From: an uncultured Blautia sp.
GTDB taxonomy: Bacteria; Bacillota; Clostridia; Lachnospirales; Lachnospiraceae
Direction: 5' to 3'
NCBI RefSeq assembly: GCF_937880195.1
Contig: NZ_CALFLA010000120.1
Span: forward strand, 1 to 64,000
DNA length: 64,000 nt
Position 1 is the stretch's first letter; each line of letters opens with the position of its first letter. Under the pieces are notes generated by a model, which was given only the letters and a program-made list of their open reading frames with translations, was not told the origin of the DNA and ran no database searches. The translations under genes were made by a program, and so were the position numbers. This document shows positions 51,432 through 60,775 of the stretch, piece by piece.

Positions 51432-52208
51432 TCACCCTAACGCCACATCCAGAACCATCATCAGCACAAACCCCAGGGCAAAAGCAATCGTTCCCACATT
51501 ACTGTGTTCTCCCTCACTTGCTTCGGGAATCAGTTCCTCCACAACCACATAGATCATCGCTCCTGCTGCAAATGCAAGGAAATACGGCAGAAGCGGTTCA
51601 ATATATACAGCCAGAAAAAGAGTGATGCCTCCTGCTATAGGCTCTACAATCCCGGAAGCCACCCCATAAAGAAAAGACTTCCCTCTGGAAAAGCCTGCTC
51701 CACGAAGGGGCATGGAGATAATCGCTCCCTCCGGAAAATTCTGGATGGCGATTCCCACAGCCAAAGCAAAGGCTCCTGCCATTGTTACGCTTTTGTTCCC
51801 CGAAAGGATACCTGCAAAAACAGCGCCTGCCGAAAGTCCCTCCGGAATATTATGAAGGGCTACTGCAAGGACAAGCATGGTCGTTTTTTTTAACGCTACT
51901 TTTGGTCCTTCCGCTTCTTCGCTTCCCAGATGAAGATGGGGAACGATTCTGTCCATCACAAGCAGAAATCCAATTCCAAGAAGGAATCCTGCTGCCGCAG
52001 GGACAAAAGAAAACTTCCCCATAGAATCGCTCATATCCATAGCCGGGATCAAAAGGGACCACACCGAAGCCGCCACCATCACGCCTGAAGCAAAGCCAAG
52101 AAACCCTTTTTGTATCAGCGGCTTCAGCTCTTTTTTCATAAAGAATACACAGGCAGACCCAAGAGTTGTTCCGATAAAGGGAATCATCAGTCCTAAAAAA
52201 ATATTCAT
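51432..52208 (-). CDS. ZIP-family metal transporter
   Basis: A protein of about 258 aa with roughly eight membrane segments. It has the ZIP signature in segments IV and V, with HNIPEGLSAG and NFPEGAIISMPL (H and E metal ligands). It probably imports zinc or another divalent metal. The loop after segment III has a short His stretch (HLHLG). The start at 52208 is preceded by AGTAGGA. Metal specificity is not visible from the sequence. Confidence 0.93.
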   Translation of the reverse strand: MNIFLGLMIPFIGTTLGSACVFFMKKELKPLIQKGFLGFASGVMVAASVWSLLIPAMDMSDSMGKFSFVPAAAGFLLGIGFLLVMDRIVPHLHLGSEEAEGPKVALKKTTMLVLAVALHNIPEGLSAGAVFAGILSGNKSVTMAGAFALAVGIAIQNFPEGAIISMPLRGAGFSRGKSFLYGVASGIVEPIAGGITLFLAVYIEPLLPYFLAFAAGAMIYVVVEELIPEASEGEHSNVGTIAFALGFVLMMVLDVALG

Positions 52209-52288
52209 TCCTACTGCCTTTCTTTTTGATGTCAGATTACTCGTTATATTTATGATATGCCAAAGGCTCAACTCTGCGCCTTCTGTAT

Positions 52289-53263
52289 TTATGAAGCTTT
52301 GTCCGTCTTATCTGCAGCAGCATCCGCTTCACTCATGATCTTATTCAGTTTATTGATCATTTCTTCGTCTTTCAGGCGGAATTTGACTTCTACACGTCTG
52401 GAAGCGTCCTTATTTACATTTCCCGCTTCATCCAGAACAGGGTTGGACATTCCGTGTCCGTTGACGGTCAAATAATCCTGAAGGCTCCGGCTCTCCTCTC
52501 CGTTTAAGAACTCTCCCTGAATGTCAAGAAGATATTGAGCCACTGCCAGAGATCTTTGTTGGGAAAGGTACAGATTATAACTGTAATCACCGTCTGTATC
52601 TGTATAACCGTCAATAATAATTTCTGCCAGATACTTCATATAATCCGGCTGGAGAAGTACCTTGCAGTAAATAGGAAGTACCTGCTGCAGCGCCTGCTTT
52701 CCTTCGTCTGTCAGTTCTGCCTCATCATAATTAAAAAGTACGCTGGCTTCCAATGTCAAAGCGCCTGTCTGCGTATCAATATCCACATTAATACTGTTTT
52801 TTGAAAATTCCTGGCGCAGCGCCTCGATCACATCTGCTTTTACACCTATAATCTGGTCGATCTGAGCCTGCTGGTCTTCCAGGAGCTTTGTTTTTTCATC
52901 CAAAGCAGTCTGCTGGGAATTTAAGGTAGTCTCCTGGTCTTTCAGCTTGGCGGCAAGCTGAGCCAGAAGGGCCTCCTGATCTTTAAGTTTCTCATCCTGA
53001 GTCTTGATCTGTTCATCCTGGCTCTTGATCTGGCCTTCTTTTTCATCCAGTTCATTTTGCTGGGCAAGGATTTCCAAAGTGTATTCTTCCTGTAGCGCTA
53101 TTTTTTCATCACGCTCCTGAATACTTTCGTCATAGCTCTTCTGTGCCTGAAACAGAGTAACGCACATCAGCAGCACGAACAGGAGCAGTACGCCGGCCAT
53201 CATATCTGAATAGGATCTCCAGACATTAAAGCCTCTGTCTTCTGATTTTTTTCTTCTGCGCAT
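52289..53263 (-). CDS. MotB/OmpA-domain stator protein (ZorB-like)
   Basis: A 324 aa protein. One transmembrane helix (about 21-38) carries an aspartate at D20 (YSDMMAG), the place of the proton-carrying residue in MotB and ZorB. Residues 39-145 form a long heptad-like coiled coil with repeats of KDQE and QTALDEK. The C-terminal domain (about 170-305) is an OmpA/MotB peptidoglycan-binding fold with IIIDGYTDTDG and NVNKDASRRVEVKF. It starts 12 nt after the MotA-like gene. No other motility genes are present. The family is well supported; the process driven is unknown. Confidence 0.9.
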   Translation of the reverse strand: MRRRKKSEDRGFNVWRSYSDMMAGVLLLFVLLMCVTLFQAQKSYDESIQERDEKIALQEEYTLEILAQQNELDEKEGQIKSQDEQIKTQDEKLKDQEALLAQLAAKLKDQETTLNSQQTALDEKTKLLEDQQAQIDQIIGVKADVIEALRQEFSKNSINVDIDTQTGALTLEASVLFNYDEAELTDEGKQALQQVLPIYCKVLLQPDYMKYLAEIIIDGYTDTDGDYSYNLYLSQQRSLAVAQYLLDIQGEFLNGEESRSLQDYLTVNGHGMSNPVLDEAGNVNKDASRRVEVKFRLKDEEMINKLNKIMSEADAAADKTDKAS

Positions 53264-53275
53264 CTATTTCTCCTT

Positions 53276-54907
53276 TTATCTGAATATGCCGAATTTACCT
53301 TTTTGTGCTGTCTTGGAAAGCTCCCGGATATTTCTGGACATATCTTCCATAAACTCCTGCTGCTGTTCTGCCTGTGCAGAAAGAATTTCTTTTAACTGCT
53401 CCAGACTCTCATTCTGAGCAGTCCTTCCTGCGCTCAGGCGAACCTCGCCGTTATTTCCGGCAGCTGAAACATCTGCAAGAAGTCTCCGTACCTGTTCCAT
53501 GGTACGATAGGATTTTTTCTGATATTCTGTAAATTCCTGCATTTTTGTCTGGAACTCTTCTACTACACGCTGATTGGATGCAAGCACTTCGTTGCTGAGT
53601 CTGCCCGCAGAAGATACTTTATCCATGCCCTGCGCTGCAGCTTCTACATACTTCTGCATAGTCTGATTGCAGGCTACCCAGAATTTTGCAGAGGAAGTTT
53701 CTGCTTCTTTCAGATAATCGGCAAGATGATGATAATCTGCCTGCTGCTGCTTCTGGATCTCCTGATTATCTCTGACGATCTTTCTTGCAATATCCATGTA
53801 TTCTTTCTGAGAAGAACCAGCCTCTTCCATGATCTTTTTCATAGCCTGCTCATGCTGCGTATAGGAATCACTGAGCTGGCGGCTCATGGCCTGATAAAGA
53901 TTTGTAGTATAATTTACATTGTCAGTCTGAGCTTCTTTAAGCTGGGCAAGCGTATTGCCGAACTCAGAAAACTGTACCCCAAAGGAATCATTCATTTCCT
54001 TTAGAAATACATTCAAAATTTCCCTCACCGCATCCTCCTGGCAGCGGGTCACAGAAGAAACCAGCGTATCAAGAGAATCGTTCATTTTTTTGAAGGTGGG
54101 GGTAATCACTTTTTCGAAGCTGTCCGCCATCTGTACGGAAAACTGCTCTGCCATCTGGTTCATAGCCGCAGTCTGGATCTTCTGGCTGGAAAGAAGAAGA
54201 TTGCGGGACTCATTCTCAGCAGAAGGCATTACATGGCTGTGAAATCTTGCCAAAAAAGCCTGAAGGGCTTCCGCCATGGAAGAGTATTCGCTTTTCATCC
54301 CATATGTATACACAATAGACAGGGCAATACCATAAATAGAAGTCAGAAAGGCAACCTTGATACCGTCTACCAGGGCAGAAACAGAGGTAGTCATAACCTC
54401 ATAATTCGTAGGTTCAAAGTTCTTAAGTCCCCACACAAGACCTACAAAGGTTCCCAGAATACCAAGACTGGTAAAAATATCAGGAACCATTTCCAAAAGG
54501 CGCTTATGGATATGATTATCCAACTCCTCCTCATTAAAGTAATCCTCCACGTCCCCGATTCCCTCTTCACTCTGAATAATGCAGTCCGTAAAGGAATTCA
54601 TAGTCCTGTCAAGATATTTATGATGGAAGATCCCATTCAGGATCTGAATCTTGTCTGCATGGATCTTTCCTGGTTTCTGCATAAGATTCTGGATTTCCAC
54701 TGAAGCATCTTCAAAAGCTCTGGCAATATTATTCATACGGAACATGCCGCCTGCCAGTCCGGCAATATAAATTGCTGTCATCACTCCCAGAAAAATAAAA
54801 TTATAGAGCATAACTCCCGGCGCGCCCTTGCCCACATAAACCGTCATGGCAATGGCAGACGCCAGCACCATAAGAAATAATGCTACGTTTATTACTTTTT
54901 TTCTCAT
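53276..54907 (-). CDS. MotA/TolQ/ExbB-type proton channel with long cytoplasmic tail (ZorA-like)
   Basis: A protein of about 543 aa. Four transmembrane segments are visible: about 5-25, 30-55, 135-160 and 172-200, with the MotA-type LGILGTFVGLVWGL and AFLTSIYGIALSI. The remaining ~330 residues are a soluble, Q/E/K-rich helical tail with no obvious motif. This shape matches ZorA of the Zorya systems more than flagellar MotA. The start at 54907 is favoured for GGAGGC about 7 nt upstream. Downstream it couples to the MotB-like gene. Function is inferred. Confidence 0.88.
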   Translation of the reverse strand: MRKKVINVALFLMVLASAIAMTVYVGKGAPGVMLYNFIFLGVMTAIYIAGLAGGMFRMNNIARAFEDASVEIQNLMQKPGKIHADKIQILNGIFHHKYLDRTMNSFTDCIIQSEEGIGDVEDYFNEEELDNHIHKRLLEMVPDIFTSLGILGTFVGLVWGLKNFEPTNYEVMTTSVSALVDGIKVAFLTSIYGIALSIVYTYGMKSEYSSMAEALQAFLARFHSHVMPSAENESRNLLLSSQKIQTAAMNQMAEQFSVQMADSFEKVITPTFKKMNDSLDTLVSSVTRCQEDAVREILNVFLKEMNDSFGVQFSEFGNTLAQLKEAQTDNVNYTTNLYQAMSRQLSDSYTQHEQAMKKIMEEAGSSQKEYMDIARKIVRDNQEIQKQQQADYHHLADYLKEAETSSAKFWVACNQTMQKYVEAAAQGMDKVSSAGRLSNEVLASNQRVVEEFQTKMQEFTEYQKKSYRTMEQVRRLLADVSAAGNNGEVRLSAGRTAQNESLEQLKEILSAQAEQQQEFMEDMSRNIRELSKTAQKGKFGIFR

Positions 54908-54986
54908 TTTATGCCTCCTCATTTGTTATAATCTCAAGACTCCTTCCAGCCAAGCCTCTAAATTCACACACAATTTATTTTTTACT

Positions 54987-55015
54987 ATCATATCATATCA
55001 CAAATATGTGTACAA
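54987..55015 (-). promoter_or_regulatory. Promoter of the stator pair
   Basis: The minus strand has TTGTAC (55010-55015), a 17 nt spacer and TATGAT (54987-54992). A second TATGAT lies 5 nt upstream. It gives a leader of about 75 nt. Confidence 0.65.
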
Positions 55016-55075
55016 GCTGTAAAATAAACTTACAAAAACAGTTACGCAAATATAGAAGATACCGCTTTCCTATTA

Positions 55076-55116
55076 CATAAAAACACCGCAGGAGGCCAAA
55101 AGAACTCTCCTGCGGT
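55076..55116 (-). terminator. Terminator of the pheS-pheT-phosphatase operon
   Basis: ACCGCAGGAG (55085-55094) pairs with CTCCTGCGGT (55107-55116), followed on the minus strand by GTTTTTA. It lies about 23 nt after the stop of the phosphatase gene and separates it from the stator pair. Confidence 0.85.
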
Positions 55117-55138
55117 AAATATTCATATAAACACGTGA

Positions 55139-55753
55139 TCAGGCATATACCTTGTCTTCTTCCAGAAGAACCGCCTTTCCGTCAATAACCTCAACCAGGC
55201 TGATGCTGCAGTTAGGCGGCACACAGCCATGCCAGAAGTCGTCTGGATCCTGGTAAATATTCTGGAGAAGAGCCCGAACTGCACAGCCATGGGAAGCAAT
55301 AAGAATAGTTTTATCCTGAAGGGAGGGGTCATTAATTTTTTCCTCCCAAAATTCTCTGGTTCTTTTCAGAATATCAGAAATATTTTCTCCATTTTCCGGG
55401 CGGGGAAAATTCTGAGGGTCTTTGAAAAATACTTCCATCTCTCTACTTATCACATTTCCCTCTTCATCCTTAAACTGCGTTCCCTCCAGAACCCCAAAAT
55501 CAATTTCCTGTATTCTTTTATCAGAAATCACAGGAATCTGTTCTGCGCGCCTGCCAAGGACAAGCATTGCCGTCTGTCTGGCCCTTAAAAGAGGACTGGT
55601 AAAACAAAGATCAAAGGGTACGTCCTTTAAATTCTCGCCCACCTTTTCTGCCAGGTCGATCCCCTCCTTGGCAAGAGGGATGTCAGCCGCCCCCTGAACC
55701 TTCCGTAAGGCGTTCCAGGAAGTTTTTCCATGTCTCAGCACATAAAGTTTCAT
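55139..55753 (-). CDS. Histidine phosphatase family protein (phosphoglycerate mutase-like)
   Basis: A 204 aa protein with the RHG motif (LRHGKTSWN), conserved RARQTA, and SHG (ASHGCAVRALL) carrying the second histidine. It is in the broad cofactor-dependent phosphoglycerate mutase / phosphatase family; the substrate is not certain. The start overlaps the pheT stop by 1 nt (TGATG), so translation is coupled to the tRNA synthetase. Confidence 0.9.
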   Translation of the reverse strand: MKLYVLRHGKTSWNALRKVQGAADIPLAKEGIDLAEKVGENLKDVPFDLCFTSPLLRARQTAMLVLGRRAEQIPVISDKRIQEIDFGVLEGTQFKDEEGNVISREMEVFFKDPQNFPRPENGENISDILKRTREFWEEKINDPSLQDKTILIASHGCAVRALLQNIYQDPDDFWHGCVPPNCSISLVEVIDGKAVLLEEDKVYA

Positions 55754-58170
55754 CAGCTTCTCAGCTCGATTCCAAGCTCTGTAAGACCATTCAGGATTTT
55801 TTTCATTGCCGCTGTGATCTCTGCTTCCTCCAGGGTCTTATCATGATCACGGAATACTACGGAATAAGCCATGGATTTATATCCTTCCTTGATCTGGGCT
55901 CCCTCGTAAATATCAAAGAGTTCACAGGATTCCAGGATCTTTCCGCCTCTCTGTTCCAGAACACTTTCAATCTGTCCTGCCAGAACATTTTTCGGAACAA
56001 CCATACTTAAATCTCTTGTTACTGCCGGATATTTTGCAATTCCACTGAACTTATGCGCAAAGCCTGCAAATTCAAGAATATCAAGAATGTCGATCACTGC
56101 AATGTATGCTTTCTCTCCAATTCCATAGTTCTCTGCAACAAGAGGATGCACCTCGCCAAGATATCCAACTACCTTACCCTCATAGATCACATTGGCCTGT
56201 CTGCCCGGATGAAGATATGGCTTATTGCTGTCAGGCGTATAACTTACCTTTTTCTTCATTCCTGCTTTTTCAAAAAATTCCTCGCAGACACCCTTCATAT
56301 CAAAGAAATCTCCAGCGCCGTACATACCCAGAGTAAAATGAACTCTTTCGTCAGGAAGCTCTGTAAGAGGCAGTGATTTTGGAAGATATACTTTGCCGAT
56401 CTCATAAAGACGGACGTCTTTATTTCTTCTGTTATAGTTTGTAGCAAGAGAAGCCAGCATTCCATGAAGAGTAGTAGTACGCATAATACTATAGTCTTCA
56501 CCCAGCGGATTGCTGATGGTAACCACTTTTCTAAGATCACTGTCAGCCGGAATACGAAGACGGTCAAACACCTTTGGACTTTCAAAGGAATATGTCATTG
56601 CCTCAGAGAATCCGCAGTATTCTGCAATATCCCTTGCAATCTGTTCAATTCTCAGCTTAAAAGGCAATCTTCCTGTAGTCGCTTCTCCGGTAGGAAGAGT
56701 TGTGGGAATTTTATCATAACCAAAGAATCTTGCTACCTCTTCTGCAACGTCCGCCATACAATTAATATCCTGACGGAAGGTAGGAGCAACAATTTCATTT
56801 GTCTCCGGGTCAAGAGTAAGCTCTACTCTTCCCAAATACTCCAGCATCTGCTCCTTTGTCAGATCTGTACCAAGAAGGGCATTGATCTTTTCCGGTTCAA
56901 AAGGCACTCTGGAGGGTTCTCTTACTTCATTGCATACGTCCACGATTCCGCCCACTGGCTCTCCTGCGCCAAGCTCTTCCATCAGCTGGCAGGCGCGGTC
57001 GATTGCAGCCTGTGCGTTATTGGGATCAAGTCCTTTTTCAAATTTTCCGGAAGCGTCTGTACGAAGTCCGATTCTCTTGGAAGAAAGACGGATATTTGTT
57101 CCGTCAAAGCAGGCTGCCTCAAAAAGAACTGTTTTTACCTGGTCAGTGATCATGGAGTTTTCTCCGCCCATGATTCCTGCAATTCCCACTGGCTTTTTGC
57201 CGTCGCAGATCATCAGCACGTTTTCGTCCATAGTACGTTCCTGACCGTCAAGAGTTACAAACTTTTCGCCTTCTGCAGCGCGGCGTACAACGATCTCATT
57301 TCCTTCGATCATATCCAGATCGTATGCATGCATAGGCTGGCCAAATTCTTCCATTACATAGTTTGTAATATCTACAAGATTATTGATGGGACGGATTCCA
57401 TTAGCAGCCAGGCATCTCTGCATCCATTTTGGAGACGGGCCGATCTTTACATTTTTTACTACTCTTGCCGTATAGCGGGGGCAAAGCGCCGGATCCTCAA
57501 CAGTAACCTTAATATAGTCTGAGGCCTTTTCTTCATTACCTGTTTCTTTTACAACTGGCGGGCAGAATTTTTTCTGGAAAGTTGCGGCTGCTTCTCTTGC
57601 AATTCCTAAAACGCCGTAGCAGTCTACACGATTGGATGTGATCTCATATTCAAATACCACATCGTCAAGTCCCAGTTCTTTAATAGCGCTCTTTCCTACC
57701 TCTGCGTCTTCCGGAAAAATATAAATTCCGTATTCCGGCGCTTCCGGGTACATTTCTCTTGTGCTTCCAAGTTCTTCAATAGAGCACATCATACCAAAGG
57801 ATTCTACTCCTCTGAGTTTTCCTTTTTTGATCTTTACTCCGCCTGGGGTTTTCTTTCCGTCATGGCCGCCTGCCACACGTCCGCCGTCCAGAACAACCGG
57901 AACCTTATCTCCTTCTTTTACATTAGGAGCTCCTGTTACGATCTGAACTGTCTCTGTTCCTACGTTTACCTGGCAGATAATCAGCTTATCTGCATCAGGA
58001 TGTTTCTCTATTTTTTCAATCTGTCCAATGACAATGTTTTCCAGGTCTGCATCCAGCGCCTCAAAGCCTTCTACCTTAGTTCCTGACAAAGTCATGGCGT
58101 CTGTATATTCCTGTGGTGTTACGTCCAGATCCGGTACGTACATTTTAATCCAGGACATTGATGTATTCAT
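55753..58170 (-). CDS. pheT: Phenylalanine-tRNA ligase beta subunit
   Basis: An 805 aa synthetase subunit. The N-terminal tRNA-binding (EMAP) domain has IVIGQIEKIEKHPDADKL, followed by the B3/B4 editing domain and B5. The C-terminal ferredoxin-fold anticodon-binding domain ends with HDKTLEEAEITAAMKKIL. It pairs with PheS as an alpha2-beta2 tetramer. The length is the usual one. It follows pheS after a 248 bp repeat-rich gap rather than the usual short gap. Confidence 0.97.
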   Translation of the reverse strand: MNTSMSWIKMYVPDLDVTPQEYTDAMTLSGTKVEGFEALDADLENIVIGQIEKIEKHPDADKLIICQVNVGTETVQIVTGAPNVKEGDKVPVVLDGGRVAGGHDGKKTPGGVKIKKGKLRGVESFGMMCSIEELGSTREMYPEAPEYGIYIFPEDAEVGKSAIKELGLDDVVFEYEITSNRVDCYGVLGIAREAAATFQKKFCPPVVKETGNEEKASDYIKVTVEDPALCPRYTARVVKNVKIGPSPKWMQRCLAANGIRPINNLVDITNYVMEEFGQPMHAYDLDMIEGNEIVVRRAAEGEKFVTLDGQERTMDENVLMICDGKKPVGIAGIMGGENSMITDQVKTVLFEAACFDGTNIRLSSKRIGLRTDASGKFEKGLDPNNAQAAIDRACQLMEELGAGEPVGGIVDVCNEVREPSRVPFEPEKINALLGTDLTKEQMLEYLGRVELTLDPETNEIVAPTFRQDINCMADVAEEVARFFGYDKIPTTLPTGEATTGRLPFKLRIEQIARDIAEYCGFSEAMTYSFESPKVFDRLRIPADSDLRKVVTISNPLGEDYSIMRTTTLHGMLASLATNYNRRNKDVRLYEIGKVYLPKSLPLTELPDERVHFTLGMYGAGDFFDMKGVCEEFFEKAGMKKKVSYTPDSNKPYLHPGRQANVIYEGKVVGYLGEVHPLVAENYGIGEKAYIAVIDILDILEFAGFAHKFSGIAKYPAVTRDLSMVVPKNVLAGQIESVLEQRGGKILESCELFDIYEGAQIKEGYKSMAYSVVFRDHDKTLEEAEITAAMKKILNGLTELGIELRS

Positions 58171-58202
58171 GTTCTATATCCACCTTTCTTGTTGTTTGTA
58201 CT

Positions 58203-58414
58203 GAACTTCGTTCCTGCTTCCTTTTGGTTGTGATGGAATGCTCACTTCGTTCGTGCTTCCTTTCTGTTGTGCCTCCTAATCCTTCTTTTCAGAAGGATTA
58301 CTCAGGGATCCGGCATTTCATGCCGCCGGATCATTTCATGATCCTTTCTGATTCCGTCGTTTAACCTGCACAGAAAGTAAATACTCACTTCGTTCGTGCT
58401 TCCTTTCTGTTGTG
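58203..58414 (-). repeat. Repeat cluster between pheS and pheT
   Basis: A perfect 31 bp direct repeat lies at 58241-58271 and 58384-58414, with a degenerate third copy at 58203-58232. Between them are hairpins (TAATCCTTC/GAAGGATTA, GGATCCGGC/GCCGGATC). The outer second copy lies inside an inverted repeat, AACCTGCAC/GTGCAGGTT. The cluster lies in the transcript of the pheS-pheT operon. It may be a small dispersed element. Confidence 0.7.
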
Positions 58415-58418
58415 CAGG

Positions 58419-59444
58419 TTAAAATTGTTTTAGGAAGCGGATATCGTTTTCATACAGAAGTCGCATATCATCGATCTCATATTTCAGAAGCGCAATTCGC
58501 TCAAGTCCCACGCCGAATGCGAAGCCTGTGTACTCTTCTGGATCGATTCCACACATACGCAGCACGTTCGGATGAACAGTACCGCAGCCAAGAATCTCAA
58601 TCCATCCAGAGCCTTTACAGAAACGGCATCCTTTTCCTCCGCACTTAAAGCAGGATACGTCTACCTCTGCGCTTGGCTCTGTAAACGGGAAATGGTGGGG
58701 ACGGAATTTCGTTTTCGTCTCCGGTCCGAACAGTTCTCTTGCAAATTCCTGAAGGGTTCCTTTCAGATCTGCAAAAGTAATATTTTTATCAATAACAAGT
58801 CCCTCGATCTGATGGAAAGACGGAGAATGGGTTGCATCCACCTCGTCAGAACGGAATACTCTTCCCGGCGCGATCATACGGATCGGCAGCTTTCCTTCCT
58901 CCATAGTACGAGCCTGAACCGGTGAAGTCTGAGAACGGAGCAAAATAGAATTATTGATAAAGAATGTATCCTGCTCGTCTCTTGCCGGATGATCCTCCGG
59001 AATGTTCAGCTTTGTAAAGTTATAATCTGCATATTCTACTTCCGGTCCTTCTACTACCTCATAGCCCATTCCGATAAAAATACGCTCAACCTCTTCCAGC
59101 GCAATGGTGTTTGGATGACGGTGTCCGATTCTGGATTTTTTTGCCGGAAGGGTAACGTCAATTACCTCTGCCTTCATTTTTTCCTCACGGGCAGCTTCTT
59201 CCAGCTTCTTACCAGTCTCCTCCAAAAGGGCTTCAATCTTTGCTCTGGTTTCATTCACAAGCTGTCCAACCTTCGGCCGGTCTTCAGGAGCAACGTCCTT
59301 CATACTTTTCAAAATTGCTGTAAGCTCTCCTTTTTTTCCAAGGTAAGCCACCTTTACTTCATTAAGCTTCTCCGGCACATCAGATTCTTCAATCCGTTTT
59401 CTTGCCGCCTCAGCCAGTTCCTGAAGTCTTTCCTTCATTTCCAT
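58419..59444 (-). CDS. pheS: Phenylalanine-tRNA ligase alpha subunit
   Basis: A 341 aa catalytic subunit of class II phenylalanyl-tRNA synthetase. The N terminus is a helical tRNA-contact arm (MEMKERLQELAEAARKRIEE). Motif 2 and 3 segments are visible: FHQIEGLVID, CFKCGGKGCRFCKGSGWIE and the terminal FGVGLERIALLKYEIDDMR. The Cys-rich insertion carries four cysteines and may bind zinc. It is preceded by a T-box and has AAAGGAG upstream. Confidence 0.97.
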   Translation of the reverse strand: MEMKERLQELAEAARKRIEESDVPEKLNEVKVAYLGKKGELTAILKSMKDVAPEDRPKVGQLVNETRAKIEALLEETGKKLEEAAREEKMKAEVIDVTLPAKKSRIGHRHPNTIALEEVERIFIGMGYEVVEGPEVEYADYNFTKLNIPEDHPARDEQDTFFINNSILLRSQTSPVQARTMEEGKLPIRMIAPGRVFRSDEVDATHSPSFHQIEGLVIDKNITFADLKGTLQEFARELFGPETKTKFRPHHFPFTEPSAEVDVSCFKCGGKGCRFCKGSGWIEILGCGTVHPNVLRMCGIDPEEYTGFAFGVGLERIALLKYEIDDMRLLYENDIRFLKQF

Positions 59445-59470
59445 GGTTCTATTCTCCTTTTGTCATAAAA

Positions 59471-59716
59471 TAAAAAACCGCCCCTCAAAAGAGGGACGGA
59501 ATATCCGCGGTACCACCCTGATTTCTGTATGAATCCATACAGACACTCATGATCTGCTTAACGCGCAGCAACGTCATTTCCTACTGAATAACGGTTCAGA
59601 AATGCAGCTCCGGCGGGAAACTGAGAAATTGTCTGAACTTAAAGAAGCTTACAGCCGATGACTTCTTCTCTCTGAAAGAAAACAATTTCCTATAACGCCT
59701 TCCTAGCTTTTTGTCT
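59471..59716 (-). ncRNA. T-box leader, tRNA-Phe specific
   Basis: On the minus strand the T-box sequence AGGGTGGTACCGCG lies at 59506-59519, and a terminator (CCGTCCCTC/GAGGGGCGG then TTTTTT) at 59473-59499. The lower stem I is GAAATTGT with ACAATTTC. The codon just before the 3' arm is TTC (59635-59637), a Phe codon, and T-box UGGU pairs with the ACCA end of tRNA-Phe. The region fills the 303 bp between yihY and pheS. Confidence 0.95.
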
Positions 59717-59722
59717 TTCTTT

Positions 59723-59751
59723 ACTATGCCACAGGATAATTTTTCTGTCAA
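59723..59751 (-). promoter_or_regulatory. Promoter of the T-box/pheS operon
   Basis: The minus strand has TTGACA (59746-59751), a 17 nt spacer and CATAGT (59723-59728). The -35 box overlaps the last codons of yihY, so the two genes are transcribed separately. Confidence 0.75.
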
Positions 59752-60683
59752 GATTTTTTAACCTTTTTTTCTTTTTTCTCCTCTTTCAGCCTGATCCTTT
59801 GTTCTCTTTTTTCCTGACGTTTGCGCTGGATCATTTGTCCCACAGACATTTTTGCCTGTCGAAACTGTTTTTCAAAATACGCGTTGATCTCAGCTCCGTA
59901 AAGAAGAAAATTCATACAGAAATAAAGCCATACCATTACAAGGATCAAGGTAGATAAACTTCCGTACATAATGCTGAAATCAGGAAAAAAGGTAAAGTAC
60001 AAAGAAAACAGATAGGAAAAAACAGACCAGAATACCGCTGTAAGAAACGCTCCCGGAACCTGGCTTTTCAGCGATGCCTTTCGGTTAGGCAGATATCTGT
60101 ACAATACCACAAAAACCAGAAACTGCACGACAAATACAAGAAAGGTCTTTGCTCCAAGGATCCTGCCTATGATATTTCCCAAAAACGGAATATACTCTGA
60201 AATAAGAATATGTATCCTGCTTCCCATAACAAGAAGCAGAAGGCTGGCGATAATAGCAAGCACAAACAGCAGCATATAAAACATAGAATACATCCTGTTT
60301 ATCAGCCAGTTTCGCGTCTCTCTTACATGATAAATGGTATTAAACCCATTGATCAGCGCCTGCATGCCTTTTCCTGAGGACCACAAAGCGATCAAAGCAG
60401 AAATCGGAAGTACTGCGGCGCTCTTTGAAAATACTTCCGCCACAATATTTAGAACAAACCCCTGAAGATTCTCAGGGACAAATCCAATGATCGCCTGCCG
60501 CACTTCACGGTATGTCAGCGGCGTGTACTGAACAATCGCCGTCAAAAACAATACAAAGGGAATAAAGGACATGATCAAAAAATATGCGGCCTGGGCTGCA
60601 TACGCGCTGACATGGTCAGTCCTGATCCTCTCCATAAAACCAGGGATCAGATGAAGACCGCCCTTCTCGCTTCTCTTTTCCAT
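59748..60683 (-). CDS. YihY/BrkB-family membrane protein
   Basis: A protein of about 311 aa with six to seven membrane segments and a basic C-terminal tail rich in K/E (RKRQEKREQRIRLKEEKK). The YihY motifs AAYAQAAYFLIMSFIP-like and LIALWSSGKGMQALINGFNTIY are present. It was once called a ribonuclease BN; its real function is unknown. The ATG at 60683 is chosen because GGGAGA lies about 8 nt upstream. It lies upstream of the pheS promoter. Confidence 0.9.
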   Translation of the reverse strand: MEKRSEKGGLHLIPGFMERIRTDHVSAYAAQAAYFLIMSFIPFVLFLTAIVQYTPLTYREVRQAIIGFVPENLQGFVLNIVAEVFSKSAAVLPISALIALWSSGKGMQALINGFNTIYHVRETRNWLINRMYSMFYMLLFVLAIIASLLLLVMGSRIHILISEYIPFLGNIIGRILGAKTFLVFVVQFLVFVVLYRYLPNRKASLKSQVPGAFLTAVFWSVFSYLFSLYFTFFPDFSIMYGSLSTLILVMVWLYFCMNFLLYGAEINAYFEKQFRQAKMSVGQMIQRKRQEKREQRIRLKEEKKEKKVKKS

Positions 60684-60775
60684 AAAAATTCTCCCATTAT
60701 CCATATCCTGGCAGTTTTCTTTTTATCATATCATGAAAATATGCTCCTGACAAGTATACAGGCCGGGGCCTAAAT

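Noticed and set aside
52289..54907. Complete Zorya defence system
   Set aside because: Only the ZorA/ZorB-like pair is present. The genes on both sides are housekeeping or transport genes, with no ZorC, ZorD or ZorE-like product, so I report the pair as an orphan.
56464..57522. 352-codon open frame on the plus strand inside pheT
   Set aside because: Lies completely within pheT on the other strand; no family resemblance.
58203..58414. CRISPR-like array
   Set aside because: Only two perfect copies plus a degenerate one, spaced unevenly, with internal hairpins and no cas genes.
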